A stretch of DNA of 64,000 bases from Devosia yakushimensis (lineage in GTDB: Bacteria > Pseudomonadota > Alphaproteobacteria > Rhizobiales > Devosiaceae): positions 1,178,001 through 1,242,000 of the forward strand of contig NZ_BSNG01000001.1 in the NCBI RefSeq assembly GCF_030159855.1. Direction: 5' to 3'. The notes beneath the pieces were generated by a model, which saw only the letters and a list, made by a program, of their open reading frames with translations, had not been told where the DNA came from and searched no databases. Both the position numbers and the translations under genes were made by a program. Below are positions 8,279 to 15,167 of this stretch, piece after piece; position 1 is the first letter of the stretch; the number at the start of each line of letters is the position of its first letter.

Positions 8279-8341
8279 CCCGGCGACTGGCTTGGGGGTA
8301 CAGTCGCCGGGCCTGGCCGGCTGGGGAGGGGAGCCCCGGCC
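8279..8341. repeat. Two adjacent hairpins upstream of the GapR-like gene
   Basis: CCCGGCGACTG (8279-8289) pairs perfectly with CAGTCGCCGGG (8301-8311) across an 11-base loop. A second stem, GGCCGG (8315-8320) with CCGGCC (8336-8341), reaches the stop codon of the upstream gene. Neither is followed by a T-run on the operon strand, so they are not classic terminators. They may be a processing, attenuation or mRNA-stabilising element between the two cistrons. Confidence 0.6.
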
Positions 8342-8706
8342 TAACCGGCAGCACGGCGGGCAGCGAGCATCTCGCGCACCTTGCCGGCGTGTTCGGTGAA
8401 ATCCCTGGAAATCATCTTGATCCACATGTCGCGGACCAGCGTGGCGCCGTCGTCGGTGAAAGCGCTGCCGGTGATCGACGCGACCTCCTGCAGCTTGAGG
8501 CGCATGATGACGGTGATGAGCGTGGCGTTATCCGTCCCACGATCTATCTCGGCCTGCATCCAGAGCTCGAGCGGGCCCATGACATTGGCCGCAATCGCAC
8601 GGGTGAAGCACCGTTCCAGCTCGTTGCCACTGGTCAGGCCCTTGAGCAGCGCCGCTTCGGCGTCTGCGTTGGCTGTGCCATCGGGATTGAGAAAGCGCAG
8701 AGTCAT
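8341..8706 (-). CDS. Hypothetical phage protein
   Basis: I use the ATG at 8706 (MTLRFLNPDGTANADAEAAL), giving 121 residues. It is largely helical, with ELWMQAEIDRGTDNATLITV followed by VIMRLKLQEVASITGSAF. The family is not recognised. The longer upstream frame reads through the next gene and lacks conserved character, so it is excluded. Confidence 0.55.
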   Translation of the reverse strand: MTLRFLNPDGTANADAEAALLKGLTSGNELERCFTRAIAANVMGPLELWMQAEIDRGTDNATLITVIMRLKLQEVASITGSAFTDDGATLVRDMWIKMISRDFTEHAGKVREMLAARRAAG

Positions 8707-8708
8707 GG

Positions 8709-8957
8709 TCAGCCTCGCTGTTCGGTTGCGGGAACCGGCTCGCCGAGCAGAGCCGCAAAATAGGCGGCAGCGCTGATCGATGCAGTGCCGGGAACGGCTA
8801 CTTCGAGCGGCGGCGCAAATACTGCCTCCTGAGATTCCAGAGGCTCGATGCGGTGCACCCTGCCGCCACACAGAGAGCAGCAGTCGAAGATGATTTCGTT
8901 GAGGTCGTTCTGATCGTGCGCGTCGAACTCGCGGCAACGGCAATAATGGGTCGCCAT
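8709..8957 (-). CDS. Small Cys-rich, probably zinc-binding protein
   Basis: This 82-residue protein starts at ATG 8957. It has CRCREFDAHDQND near the N-terminus and then CCSLCGGRVHRIE. Two cysteine pairs plus histidines about 20 residues apart suggest a zinc ribbon or knuckle. The C-terminal half is hydrophobic and alanine-rich. The function is unknown, though small early phage zinc proteins often bind host proteins or nucleic acid. Confidence 0.55.
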   Translation of the reverse strand: MATHYCRCREFDAHDQNDLNEIIFDCCSLCGGRVHRIEPLESQEAVFAPPLEVAVPGTASISAAAYFAALLGEPVPATEQRG

Positions 8958-8958
8958 G

Positions 8959-9213
8959 TCAGCACCCCACCATCGCCAGGCGGCCGAGCTGGCCGTAATA
9001 GTTCGTGTCGAGCAGCAGATCGACGATGCGCTGTTCGCGCTGGGTGAGGGGATCACCCTCCATCCAGCTCTTGACGGCGGCGGCCACCATCTGGCGGGCA
9101 AGCGGGTTCAGCCCATCGCCCCGCACCGCGTCGACGACCGGCGCTGGTATGGACGGCGCCGGCAATGGCGCGGCGCGCTGAGATTGGAAAAGGGGAATGA
9201 TGCGGGCGGTCAT
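8959..9213 (-). CDS. Hypothetical phage protein
   Basis: The start at ATG 9213 gives 84 residues: a proline/alanine-rich N-terminus (LFQSQRAAPLPAPSIPAP) and a helical C-terminus with REQRIVDLLLDTNYYGQLG. It is unrecognised and is the second gene of the leftward early operon. Confidence 0.5.
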   Translation of the reverse strand: MTARIIPLFQSQRAAPLPAPSIPAPVVDAVRGDGLNPLARQMVAAAVKSWMEGDPLTQREQRIVDLLLDTNYYGQLGRLAMVGC

Positions 9214-9218
9214 GGCGA

Positions 9219-9482
9219 TCACCCGTTCAGCGCGATCTGGCAGACATCGGTGCTGTGGCGCAGCTGGCACGTGGCCAGCGCCTCAGCCTGATTGGTCGCG
9301 AGCCAGATGGCGCCCCAGACCAGAGCGACCAGCGCGAGGGCGAACATGACGCCCAGATAGATGATGAGCCAGCGCCGGTCCGGCACGATGGTTTCGCTCG
9401 ACTGTGCCAGCTCAACGGCATCGTCAGGCATATCCCAGATCAGATCCGTGCCTGGCTGGTTACCATTACGTACAATTGTCAT
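9219..9482 (-). CDS. Small single-TM protein, first gene of leftward operon
   Basis: This 87-residue protein starts at ATG 9482. Residues 41-64 (WLIIYLGVMFALALVALVWG and beyond) form one strong membrane helix. The part before it is acidic and the part after it holds two cysteines (C-Q-L ... V-C-Q), which could form a disulfide if exported. It is the promoter-proximal gene behind the proposed early promoter at 9534-9562 and should be among the first products after induction. Confidence 0.6.
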   Translation of the reverse strand: MTIVRNGNQPGTDLIWDMPDDAVELAQSSETIVPDRRWLIIYLGVMFALALVALVWGAIWLATNQAEALATCQLRHSTDVCQIALNG

Positions 9483-9533
9483 TGCGATGTTCCCCCATCC
9501 GCCAGCCAAATCGAATTGGCATTTGATAGTCGG

Positions 9534-9562
9534 ACGCTACAAAACATTTTGTTGTGCGTCAA
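9534..9562 (-). promoter_or_regulatory. Proposed early leftward promoter with operator OL1
   Basis: On the minus strand, TTGACG (9557-9562), a 17-base spacer and TAGCGT (9534-9539) form a sigma-70-like promoter. The operator-like AACATTTTGTT at 9543-9553 lies wholly in the spacer, so a bound repressor would block it. Confidence 0.6.
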
Positions 9563-9591
9563 TTGTCGACGAAACAAAATGTTGCTATGAC
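9563..9591 (+). promoter_or_regulatory. Proposed rightward promoter with operator OL2
   Basis: TTGTCG (9563-9568), a 17-base spacer and TATGAC (9586-9591) face the small gene at 9646. The spacer contains AACAAAATGTT (9573-9583), the inverted copy of OL1. The two promoters are back to back with adjoining -35 boxes. A 12-base palindrome, CACCACGTGGTG (9608-9619), lies in the leader. Confidence 0.6.
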
Positions 9592-9645
9592 TTTTGAAAC
9601 AGAGCACCACCACGTGGTGCCACGGCGTTCTTTTGGGGGAACTAA

Positions 9646-9891
9646 ATGGCAGACGATTCCAGCAAGCAGCGGCGCGAGATTGAAGAGCGGCGACTGGCGA
9701 CCACAATTATCAACATGCTTCCGGAGGACCCGGATTCGGCTCTCCGCGTCCTGGACTTTGCCAAGGAGCTCGTCGAGGGCTTCTTGCGGCCACGCAACGA
9801 ACGGCGGGTCTATTCGATCCGTGCGGTAAAGGATGCCTCGTCGCCGTCGTTCACCGTGCCGCCGCCTGCGGCAAACCAAAAAGGCGAATAA
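9646..9891 (+). CDS. Hypothetical protein of the switch region
   Basis: This 81-residue protein has a GGGGGA ribosome-binding site before its ATG. It is helical, with SKQRREIEERRLATTIINML and ALRVLDFAKELVEGFL, and has a proline-rich tail. It is not recognised. It is transcribed towards the 3' end of the repressor gene from its own operator-controlled promoter, so it should be silent in the lysogen and on at induction. It may be an anti-repressor or early regulator, but only its position suggests this. Confidence 0.55.
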   Translation: MADDSSKQRREIEERRLATTIINMLPEDPDSALRVLDFAKELVEGFLRPRNERRVYSIRAVKDASSPSFTVPPPAANQKGE

Positions 9892-9902
9892 GCTCTGCCG
9901 GA

Positions 9903-10217
9903 TTAGCCGGTGGCGGCGTCTTTGGTGTCGGTGAGCTTCTTGCTGGCGGTGGCGCGTAGCTTCTCCGCCAGCTCATACGGCAGCCCGTTCATGTGGCCGA
10001 ACAGGATGAAGTCGGAGGTTGCGCCGGTCAGTTGCCAGAAGCGCGCCAGCAAATCCGGCGGGGGAAAGCGCTCACCACGCTCGTAATTGCCCCAGCGCTG
10101 GTAGCTGACGTCCATGAGTTTAGCCATGGTTGCCTGCAAGTGACCGCGTGCTTCGCGCACAGCGACCAATCGGCGGCCTATGGCTTGGTTTGATGTGTCT
10201 GGCATGTCCGGCAGCAT
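9903..10217 (-). CDS. XRE-family repressor (CI-like, no peptidase domain)
   Basis: From ATG 10217 the protein has 104 residues (an ATG at 10205 is equally possible, and neither has a clear ribosome site). Residues 9-65 form an XRE-type helix-turn-helix: IGRRLVAVREARGHLQATMA, then LMDVSYQRWGNYERGERFPP. There is no C-terminal S24 autopeptidase, so RecA-driven self-cleavage is not expected and induction may need an antirepressor. Its start lies 4 bases from operator OR1, so autoregulation is likely. It is flanked by two operator clusters, as in lambdoid switches. Confidence 0.8.
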   Translation of the reverse strand: MLPDMPDTSNQAIGRRLVAVREARGHLQATMAKLMDVSYQRWGNYERGERFPPPDLLARFWQLTGATSDFILFGHMNGLPYELAEKLRATASKKLTDTKDAATG

Positions 10218-10220
10218 GAA

Positions 10221-10270
10221 AACATTTTGTTTCAAGCCGAGTAAGGACGCTAGAAACGTTATGTTGTCAA
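10221..10270 (-). promoter_or_regulatory. Proposed repressor-maintenance promoter with OR1 and OR2
   Basis: On the minus strand, a perfect TTGACA -35 (10265-10270) is followed at 17 bases by a weak -10, TCCTTA (10242-10247). OR2 (AACGTTATGTT, 10255-10265) sits in the spacer, and OR1 (AACATTTTGTT, 10221-10231) lies between the promoter and the repressor start. Confidence 0.5.
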
Positions 10271-10299
10271 TTGCCACACAACAAAACGTTGCATATGGT
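10271..10299 (+). promoter_or_regulatory. Proposed early rightward promoter with operator OR3
   Basis: TTGCCA (10271-10276), a 17-base spacer and TATGGT (10294-10299) face the Cro-like gene. OR3 (AACAAAACGTT, 10280-10290) is in the spacer, which repeats the design of the two promoters near 9563. Confidence 0.55.
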
Positions 10300-10333
10300 C
10301 GCCGCAATGACGTTACCCTTGGCGGCTTGCACG

Positions 10334-10582
10334 ATGGCAAAACTCACCCAGTTGGACAGTGTGGAGCAGGTCACGGCCGTGCTCGGCGGTGTCGGAGCCG
10401 TGCAGGACCTCACCCAGGCGGCCTCGTCGCAGGTGGTAAGCAACTGGGTGGCCCGGGGCCGATTTGCGCATCACGCCTATCTGGTCATGACCAAGGCGCT
10501 TGAGGAGCTGGGCTATTCCGCGCCGCCGGAGCTATGGGGAATCACCGCCCCCGCCGAACCCGCTACTGCCTCAAGCCCCTAG
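10334..10582 (+). CDS. Cro-like helix-turn-helix protein
   Basis: I choose ATG 10334 (82 residues; GGCGG lies 8 bases upstream). Features are AVLGGVGAVQDLTQAASSQ, then VVSNWVARGRFAHHAYLVM, then LGYSAPPELWGI. The V-S-N-W turn and the terminal LW are typical of small YdaS/Cro-type phage regulators. It is divergent from the repressor and the first gene of the rightward early unit, so it is probably the lytic-phase repressor of the maintenance promoter. Confidence 0.7.
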   Translation: MAKLTQLDSVEQVTAVLGGVGAVQDLTQAASSQVVSNWVARGRFAHHAYLVMTKALEELGYSAPPELWGITAPAEPATASSP

Positions 10583-10588
10583 ACCGCC

Positions 10589-10978
10589 ATGGCGCCGGAC
10601 GTCTCGCTATCGGCCATCAGCTATCATGCCGTCACCCGCTACGTGCAGCGGGTGCTGGGCGTGATCGTCCCTGGCGACGAGGCGGTGATGGGTGCGAAGG
10701 CGCTGGCGGCTGATCACTGCGCCGCCATCGACACGACCATTGATGCGGTCAGGGCAAAAATCCTGACGCCGGTTGTGGCAGCGGCCATTGCCGATGGATG
10801 CACCTGCATCCGGACCGCCACCTATGAAATCGAGGTGAGCCAGCCCGAGAAGGTGGCCACGACCATCCACCCACGGGCACGCCAGCGTGCCATCAAGATC
10901 ATGGGCAAGGCCGAGCACAGGCGCTCGACCCTTCGGCATGCCCGGCGGCACGGCGACGCCGGGGCAGGTGACCGATGA
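10589..10978 (+). CDS. Hypothetical early phage protein
   Basis: This 129-residue protein is not recognised. The N-terminal SYHAVTRYVQRVLGV segment suggests a short helical domain. It is followed by a helical, alanine-rich part and a strongly basic C-terminus (HRRSTLRHARRHG). It lies between the Cro-like gene and the replication initiator and overlaps the latter by 4 bases, so a replication or early regulatory function is plausible. Confidence 0.55.
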   Translation: MAPDVSLSAISYHAVTRYVQRVLGVIVPGDEAVMGAKALAADHCAAIDTTIDAVRAKILTPVVAAAIADGCTCIRTATYEIEVSQPEKVATTIHPRARQRAIKIMGKAEHRRSTLRHARRHGDAGAGDR

Positions 10979-11829
10979 GCCACGCCGCGATGAACTGGGC
11001 TCTGAAACAGCGCGGGTTCAAGCCCGCCGTATGGAAGGTGCTGGTGCATCTGGCCGACCGGCACAATGCCGACTCCGGCTACTGTTTTGGGCATCAGGAA
11101 AAGCTCGCCCACGAATGCGAAGTGTCGCGCGCATCGCTCAACCGGCATCTGACCGAGCTTGAGGAAGCCGGGCTGGTCCGGCGTGTCGCCGCCAAAGACC
11201 CGGTGACGGGCATGCAACTCAGCACCCGGTATTACATCGCCTTCGATACCGATTTCGCCACACTAGATGTAGTAGGCCGTGTCTCAAATTGCGACACGGA
11301 TACCCGTGTCTCAAAAACCGCTAAATCCGTGTCTCACAGCTCTGAGACACTAATAACCAGTAAGATAACCAGTAAGATTCCCCTTACCCCACAGCAGGGT
11401 GAGGCCGAGGCCATACCAGATGTAGACCCCGATGCCTTTGCCCGTATCTGGGAGATGTGGCCCGAGGGGGGGCAGGGGAGCCGTGATAGTGCCCAGCGGG
11501 CTTACGAACAGCTCGGGCCTGATGACACAGCCGATATCGTCGCTGTCTTCACGCTGATGGTCTCGACCGTTTCGGCGCGCTGGTATCGGCGGTCGCTGCC
11601 TATCCCGAACCTGACCACCACGATCCGCGAACGCGCTTTCCGCGCCTTTGCCAACGATCCGCCCACCATCGACGACGATGGCTATTTCGTGGTGACGCCT
11701 GACCGGCCCGAATGGCGGCCGTGGCTCGCTGCGATGCGCAAACAGCATGGCGAAAAGGGTGAGCGAGCGACCACGGAACGAGGCTGGTTGCTCGTGACGA
11801 CGCGCTGGCCGTCGGGAGAACGGGCATGA
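10975..11829 (+). CDS. Replication initiator-like protein, winged helix
   Basis: This 284-residue protein has an N-terminal winged helix (residues 12-85): VWKVLVHLADRHNADSGYCF, EKLAHECEVSRASLNRHL, TELEEAGLVRR. This HTH_36-type domain is common in phage and plasmid replication proteins such as lambda O-type and DnaD-like proteins. The C-terminal part (WEMWPEGGQGSRDSAQRAYE) may recruit a helicase loader. The middle of the gene (11277-11377) contains direct repeats that look like an origin, as in lambda, where ori lies inside O. No phage helicase or polymerase is in the window, so the host machinery is probably used. Confidence 0.7.
   Translation: MSHAAMNWALKQRGFKPAVWKVLVHLADRHNADSGYCFGHQEKLAHECEVSRASLNRHLTELEEAGLVRRVAAKDPVTGMQLSTRYYIAFDTDFATLDVVGRVSNCDTDTRVSKTAKSVSHSSETLITSKITSKIPLTPQQGEAEAIPDVDPDAFARIWEMWPEGGQGSRDSAQRAYEQLGPDDTADIVAVFTLMVSTVSARWYRRSLPIPNLTTTIRERAFRAFANDPPTIDDDGYFVVTPDRPEWRPWLAAMRKQHGEKGERATTERGWLLVTTRWPSGERA
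11277..11377 (+). repeat. Candidate replication-origin iterons inside the initiator gene
   Basis: CCGTGTCTCA occurs at 11277-11286, 11304-11313 and 11327-11336, the first two extended by AA. Inverted partial copies are GACACGG (11293-11299) and TGAGACAC (11343-11350). An AT-richer stretch follows with a tandem 12-mer, TAACCAGTAAGA, at 11354-11365 and 11366-11377. Clustered direct and inverted repeats next to an AT-rich segment inside an initiator gene are the usual signs of a phage origin. Confidence 0.65.
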
Positions 11830-12089
11830 CACCCATTCCCCACGACCGCATTGGCTGCCTGATCATGGGGTGCCGGCGAACCTACAAGCGGGAGCCCGAT
11901 GAGGGCGAGGGCGCCGAGGTGATGTGCGGCGATCATTACCGCCTTGGTGACAAGGCCCTGCGCCAGCTCCGCACCAAGCTCAAAAGAACGGCCCGCCGCA
12001 CCGGCTGGACGCCGCGCCTAGGGCGCATCGATGCCTGGCTATGGGAACGCATCAAGCGCCAGGCGAACGAGCGGGCCATGGGCCTGTGA
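11826..12089 (+). CDS. Small zinc-finger-like phage protein
   Basis: This 87-residue protein overlaps the initiator stop (ATGA). Its N-terminal half has C-x4-C (CLIMGC) and then EVMCGDHYRL, so cysteines and a histidine that could bind one metal. The rest is very basic and helical (LRTKLKRTARRTGWTPRLG). A DNA- or RNA-binding accessory of replication is plausible. The family is not firmly recognised. Confidence 0.6.
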   Translation: MTPIPHDRIGCLIMGCRRTYKREPDEGEGAEVMCGDHYRLGDKALRQLRTKLKRTARRTGWTPRLGRIDAWLWERIKRQANERAMGL

Positions 12090-12136
12090 CCAACCAAACG
12101 GAGCCCGGGCCGCATCTCGGGAACGGAGAAAGTGCC

Positions 12137-12403
12137 ATGTCGTTGAACGCCGCCCCACCGATCAAGTTTTCTGCCCCAGTTCTCAACGCCGCCGGCGAAT
12201 TGTCGTCGCTGCACGAGCGCGTCGACCGTCTGGCCGACCGGCTTTCTGGCGCCGCACCGCGGAACGTGGCGCGCGGGACCGGCGACCCCATTGGGGAAGA
12301 CGCAGGCGAGTTCGATCTGGTCGAAGGCGCCGGCCGCCACCTGCTTGTGACGATCCAGGCCATCCACGAAGCGCTCGATCGCATCGAGCAGCGCCTGGGA
12401 TGA
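12137..12403 (+). CDS. Hypothetical phage protein, C-terminal helix
   Basis: The start is taken at ATG 12137 after GGAGAAAG (88 residues). It has an N-terminal proline/alanine stretch, a LHERVDRLADRLSG helix and a C-terminal amphipathic helix (LVTIQAIHEALDRIEQRLG). It could oligomerise by a coiled coil. The function is unknown. Confidence 0.5.
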   Translation: MSLNAAPPIKFSAPVLNAAGELSSLHERVDRLADRLSGAAPRNVARGTGDPIGEDAGEFDLVEGAGRHLLVTIQAIHEALDRIEQRLG

Positions 12404-12436
12404 TCGCGGCAACTGCCCAGTCGCGGTTCTGCCCCA

Positions 12437-12503
12437 CCCGCCGGCACCGCGCCGGCGGGCAAACCGTCATGGGAATTGCGGCCCGGCCGCGATACCATGA
12501 CGG
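12437..12503 (+). promoter_or_regulatory. Hairpin plus inverted repeat before the packaging genes
   Basis: CCCGCCGGC (12437-12445) pairs perfectly with GCCGGCGGG (12451-12459). There is no T-run, so termination is uncertain. Next, CCGTCATG (12464-12471) and CATGACGG (12496-12503) form an 8-base inverted repeat around an inner GCGGCC-C-GGCCGC stem. CATGACG lies 32 bases before the start at 12528, as in the late leader elements, but the surrounding consensus is weaker. Confidence 0.45.
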
Positions 12504-12527
12504 AGCCGCACGGTTTGGATGGTCGCC

Positions 12528-12839
12528 ATGAGTTCATGGGCGCGCCCCGGTGCGGAATGTGTTTGCATCGATGACGCATGGGACATGCCGGCCTTCTATA
12601 AGGTTCCGCATCGCCTACCCATGCTCAATGAGCTGCTTACCGTTGCAGCTGTCCAAGCCAAGCGCGGGGAAGTATGGCTCAAGTTCAGCGAGATTCCTGA
12701 CGATCAGAGCTGCGACGGTCAGCGGTCCGTTGACATCTGGTACATCTCGACAAGCTTCCGCCCCATCATCAAACCAACGGTTGAGCAGGACATTGCCCTG
12801 TTCAAGCATCATCTCGACCAGGTGCCGGCCGAGCAATGA
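12528..12839 (+). CDS. Hypothetical phage protein
   Basis: From ATG 12528 the protein has 103 residues (an ATG at 12519 in frame is the alternative). It has an N-terminal MSSWARPGAECVCIDDAWD, then a small mixed alpha/beta region with RSVDIWYISTSFRPI. It is acidic overall. It is unrecognised and is the first gene of the packaging cluster, overlapping the small terminase by 4 bases. Confidence 0.5.
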   Translation: MSSWARPGAECVCIDDAWDMPAFYKVPHRLPMLNELLTVAAVQAKRGEVWLKFSEIPDDQSCDGQRSVDIWYISTSFRPIIKPTVEQDIALFKHHLDQVPAEQ

Positions 12840-13591
12840 GGAAGCGCACCCCCGCCCAGACCAAAGAGGAGATCGCCCGGGCCAAGGCTAGGGCGATAGC
12901 CGATAAGTATTTCGAGGCCGATGGCGAGCCCATTGGTCTGGGGGATCGGGAGCACGCGCCCGGTCTTGACGGTGGTGCGACGAAGAAGCTGACCCCGAAA
13001 GAGTTCCTGTTCTGCCAGGAATATCTGGTGGACTTCAACGGGACACAGGCCGCGATCCGCGCCGGGTACAGCGAGAAGACCGCAGCCGCCATCGCCTATG
13101 AGAACCTGAGAAAACCTCATATCCGCCGCTGCATCACCGAACTGATGAAAGAGCGGTCGGCCCGGACGAAATGGGATGCGGACAAGCTGCTGCAACGGCT
13201 GGGGGACGAGCTCGAGGCGGATATCAACGATATCCACAATCCTGACGGGTCAATGAAGCCCATTGCCGACTGGCCGCTGGTGTTTCGGCAGGGGCTGGTC
13301 GAAGGCCTCAAGGTCCGCGAGGAGCTGACACCTGACGGGGAAGTCGTGTCGGCGCGGATCGTCGAATACCGGACGGCTAGCCGCAGCAAGCTCAAGGAAA
13401 TGATCGGCAAGCACGTCGACGTGCAGGCCTTCAAGGAAAAGCGCGAGCTCGACGTGGCCGAGGGTGGCCCGCTGGCCCAGCTGCTGACCCAGCTGCAGGG
13501 CACATCGATCCGGCCCACCCAGGCGCCGCCGATATCGCTGCCGGTCACGAATCCCGACCTGATCGACGATGACGAGGGCGACGATGAGTGA
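12836..13591 (+). CDS. Terminase small subunit
   Basis: This 251-residue protein has its core at residues 50-100: LTPKEFLFCQEYLVDFNGTQ, AAIRAGYSEKTAAAIAYENL and then RKPHIRRCI. This is the Terminase_2 signature, a helix-turn-helix domain that recognises the packaging site and forms a ring with the large subunit. The N-terminal KEEIARAKARAIADKYFEA helix and the acidic C-terminal tail (DLIDDDEGDDE) are extensions. It overlaps the large subunit gene by 8 bases. Confidence 0.9.
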   Translation: MRKRTPAQTKEEIARAKARAIADKYFEADGEPIGLGDREHAPGLDGGATKKLTPKEFLFCQEYLVDFNGTQAAIRAGYSEKTAAAIAYENLRKPHIRRCITELMKERSARTKWDADKLLQRLGDELEADINDIHNPDGSMKPIADWPLVFRQGLVEGLKVREELTPDGEVVSARIVEYRTASRSKLKEMIGKHVDVQAFKEKRELDVAEGGPLAQLLTQLQGTSIRPTQAPPISLPVTNPDLIDDDEGDDE

Positions 13592-15167
13592 CGTCATCCT
13601 TTCGAAAAAGGTCGAAGCGCTCCAGCATCAGCTGGGCCGGGTGCTCACCACTGACGAGCTCACCCTGTTCATCAACCTGCAAGACCCGCATTGGCGGCTG
13701 CGGAACCTCTACTGGATCATGGACAAGGAGGGTAACCCCGTCCTGTTCAGCCCCAACGAGGTGCAGGACAAGTTTATCCGGGAAATCTGGTTTCGCAACG
13801 TCGTGCCGAAGGCCCGCCAGCGCGGGTTCTCCACCGTCGTCCAGATCCTGATGCTCGACCATGCGCTGTTCGAACCGAACCAGCGCTGCGGCATCATCGC
13901 CGAGACCACGACCCTGGCCGAGCAGATTTTCGGCGACAAGATCAAGTTCGCCTATGACCGGCTGCCGCCGCTGATCCGCGAAATGGTCCCGGCCCGCATG
14001 ACGCTCAAGAAGATCGTGCTGGCCAACAATTCGTCGATCCGCTGCGCCACATCGGTGCGCGGTGGCACGATCCAGTGGTTGCACGTCACCGAATACGGCA
14101 AAATCTGCCAGGTCGCGCCGATCAAGGCCAAGGAAATCCAGACCGGCTCTATCCCCGCCGTCGACAAGACCGGCATTGTCGTCGTCGAGAGCACGGTGGA
14201 AGGGCTGGACGGCAATTTCACCGAACTGGTGTTGAAGGCCCGCGCCACGGCGCAACTCGGGCGGCCGCTGGGGGAGATGGATTACCGGCTGCATTTTGCC
14301 AGCTGGTGGGACGCTTCCGAATATGAGACCGACCCCACGGGCATCGTCATCTCGCCCAAGGACCATGCCTATTTCGCCCGGCTTGAAGCCACCATTGGCC
14401 GCGACATCAGCCTGCCCAAACGCGCATGGTACGTGCAAAAGCGCGACGTCGAGTTCGGTGGCGACCAGGAGAAGATGTGGATGCAGTACCCGTCCACATT
14501 GGACGAGGCATTCACGATATCCACCGAGGGCAAGTGGCTCGCCAACCAGATGGCCACGATGCGGAAACAGAACCGCATCACCCATGTGCCCTATGACCCG
14601 GCCTATCCTGTCAACCTCTGGTGGGATTTGGGCGTCGACGACGACATTGCCATCTGGTTCCACCAGCAGGTCGGGCTTCAGGACCGCTTCATCGACTATA
14701 TCGAGGCTTCCGGCGAGCCCTATGCCTATTTCAAGGCGGAGGTGGACAAGCGCGGCTATGCGCTGGGCCATTGCTATCTGCCCCATGACGGCGCGCATCG
14801 CCGGCCCGGCGCCGAGATCCTGAAAACTTCCGCCGACATGATCGGGGAAGTCGGTTTCCGCAATATCGAAATCGTGCCGCGCATCCACGAGCTGATCACC
14901 GGCATCCAACAGCTGCGCAATGCCATGTCGTCCTATTGGATCGACGAAACCAAATGCGCCGAGGGCATCAAGCACCTCGATGGCTACGGCAAGGTCTGGA
15001 ACGTCCGGACGTCCACCTACACCTCGCAGGTCGCGCAAAACGGCCACCAGCACGCCACCGATGCGCTGCGGCAGCACGCCCAGGCCAAGGCCGGCGGCAT
15101 CATCATGGCCGCCAATAGCGGGCAGACACGGCCTAAGCGCCGGAACAAGGGAGCAATGGCAGCATGA
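13584..15167 (+). CDS. Terminase large subunit
   Basis: I take ATG 13584 (527 residues; an in-frame start at 13569 lies inside the small-subunit gene). The N-terminal ATPase has a deviant Walker A, KARQRGFSTVVQ (about residue 76), and a Walker B-like LHVTEYGKI followed by a catalytic-type glutamate region (VVVESTVEG). The C-terminal RNase H-like nuclease is marked by WWDLGVDDD, CYLPHDGAHRRPG and HQHATDALRQ, each with an acidic residue for metal binding. It translocates and cuts phage DNA into proheads. Confidence 0.9.
   Translation: MSDVILSKKVEALQHQLGRVLTTDELTLFINLQDPHWRLRNLYWIMDKEGNPVLFSPNEVQDKFIREIWFRNVVPKARQRGFSTVVQILMLDHALFEPNQRCGIIAETTTLAEQIFGDKIKFAYDRLPPLIREMVPARMTLKKIVLANNSSIRCATSVRGGTIQWLHVTEYGKICQVAPIKAKEIQTGSIPAVDKTGIVVVESTVEGLDGNFTELVLKARATAQLGRPLGEMDYRLHFASWWDASEYETDPTGIVISPKDHAYFARLEATIGRDISLPKRAWYVQKRDVEFGGDQEKMWMQYPSTLDEAFTISTEGKWLANQMATMRKQNRITHVPYDPAYPVNLWWDLGVDDDIAIWFHQQVGLQDRFIDYIEASGEPYAYFKAEVDKRGYALGHCYLPHDGAHRRPGAEILKTSADMIGEVGFRNIEIVPRIHELITGIQQLRNAMSSYWIDETKCAEGIKHLDGYGKVWNVRTSTYTSQVAQNGHQHATDALRQHAQAKAGGIIMAANSGQTRPKRRNKGAMAA

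Noticed and set aside
13545..15077. 510-codon open frame on the minus strand opposite the terminase
   Set aside because: It is antisense to a clear large terminase. Long antisense frames are common in GC-rich DNA.
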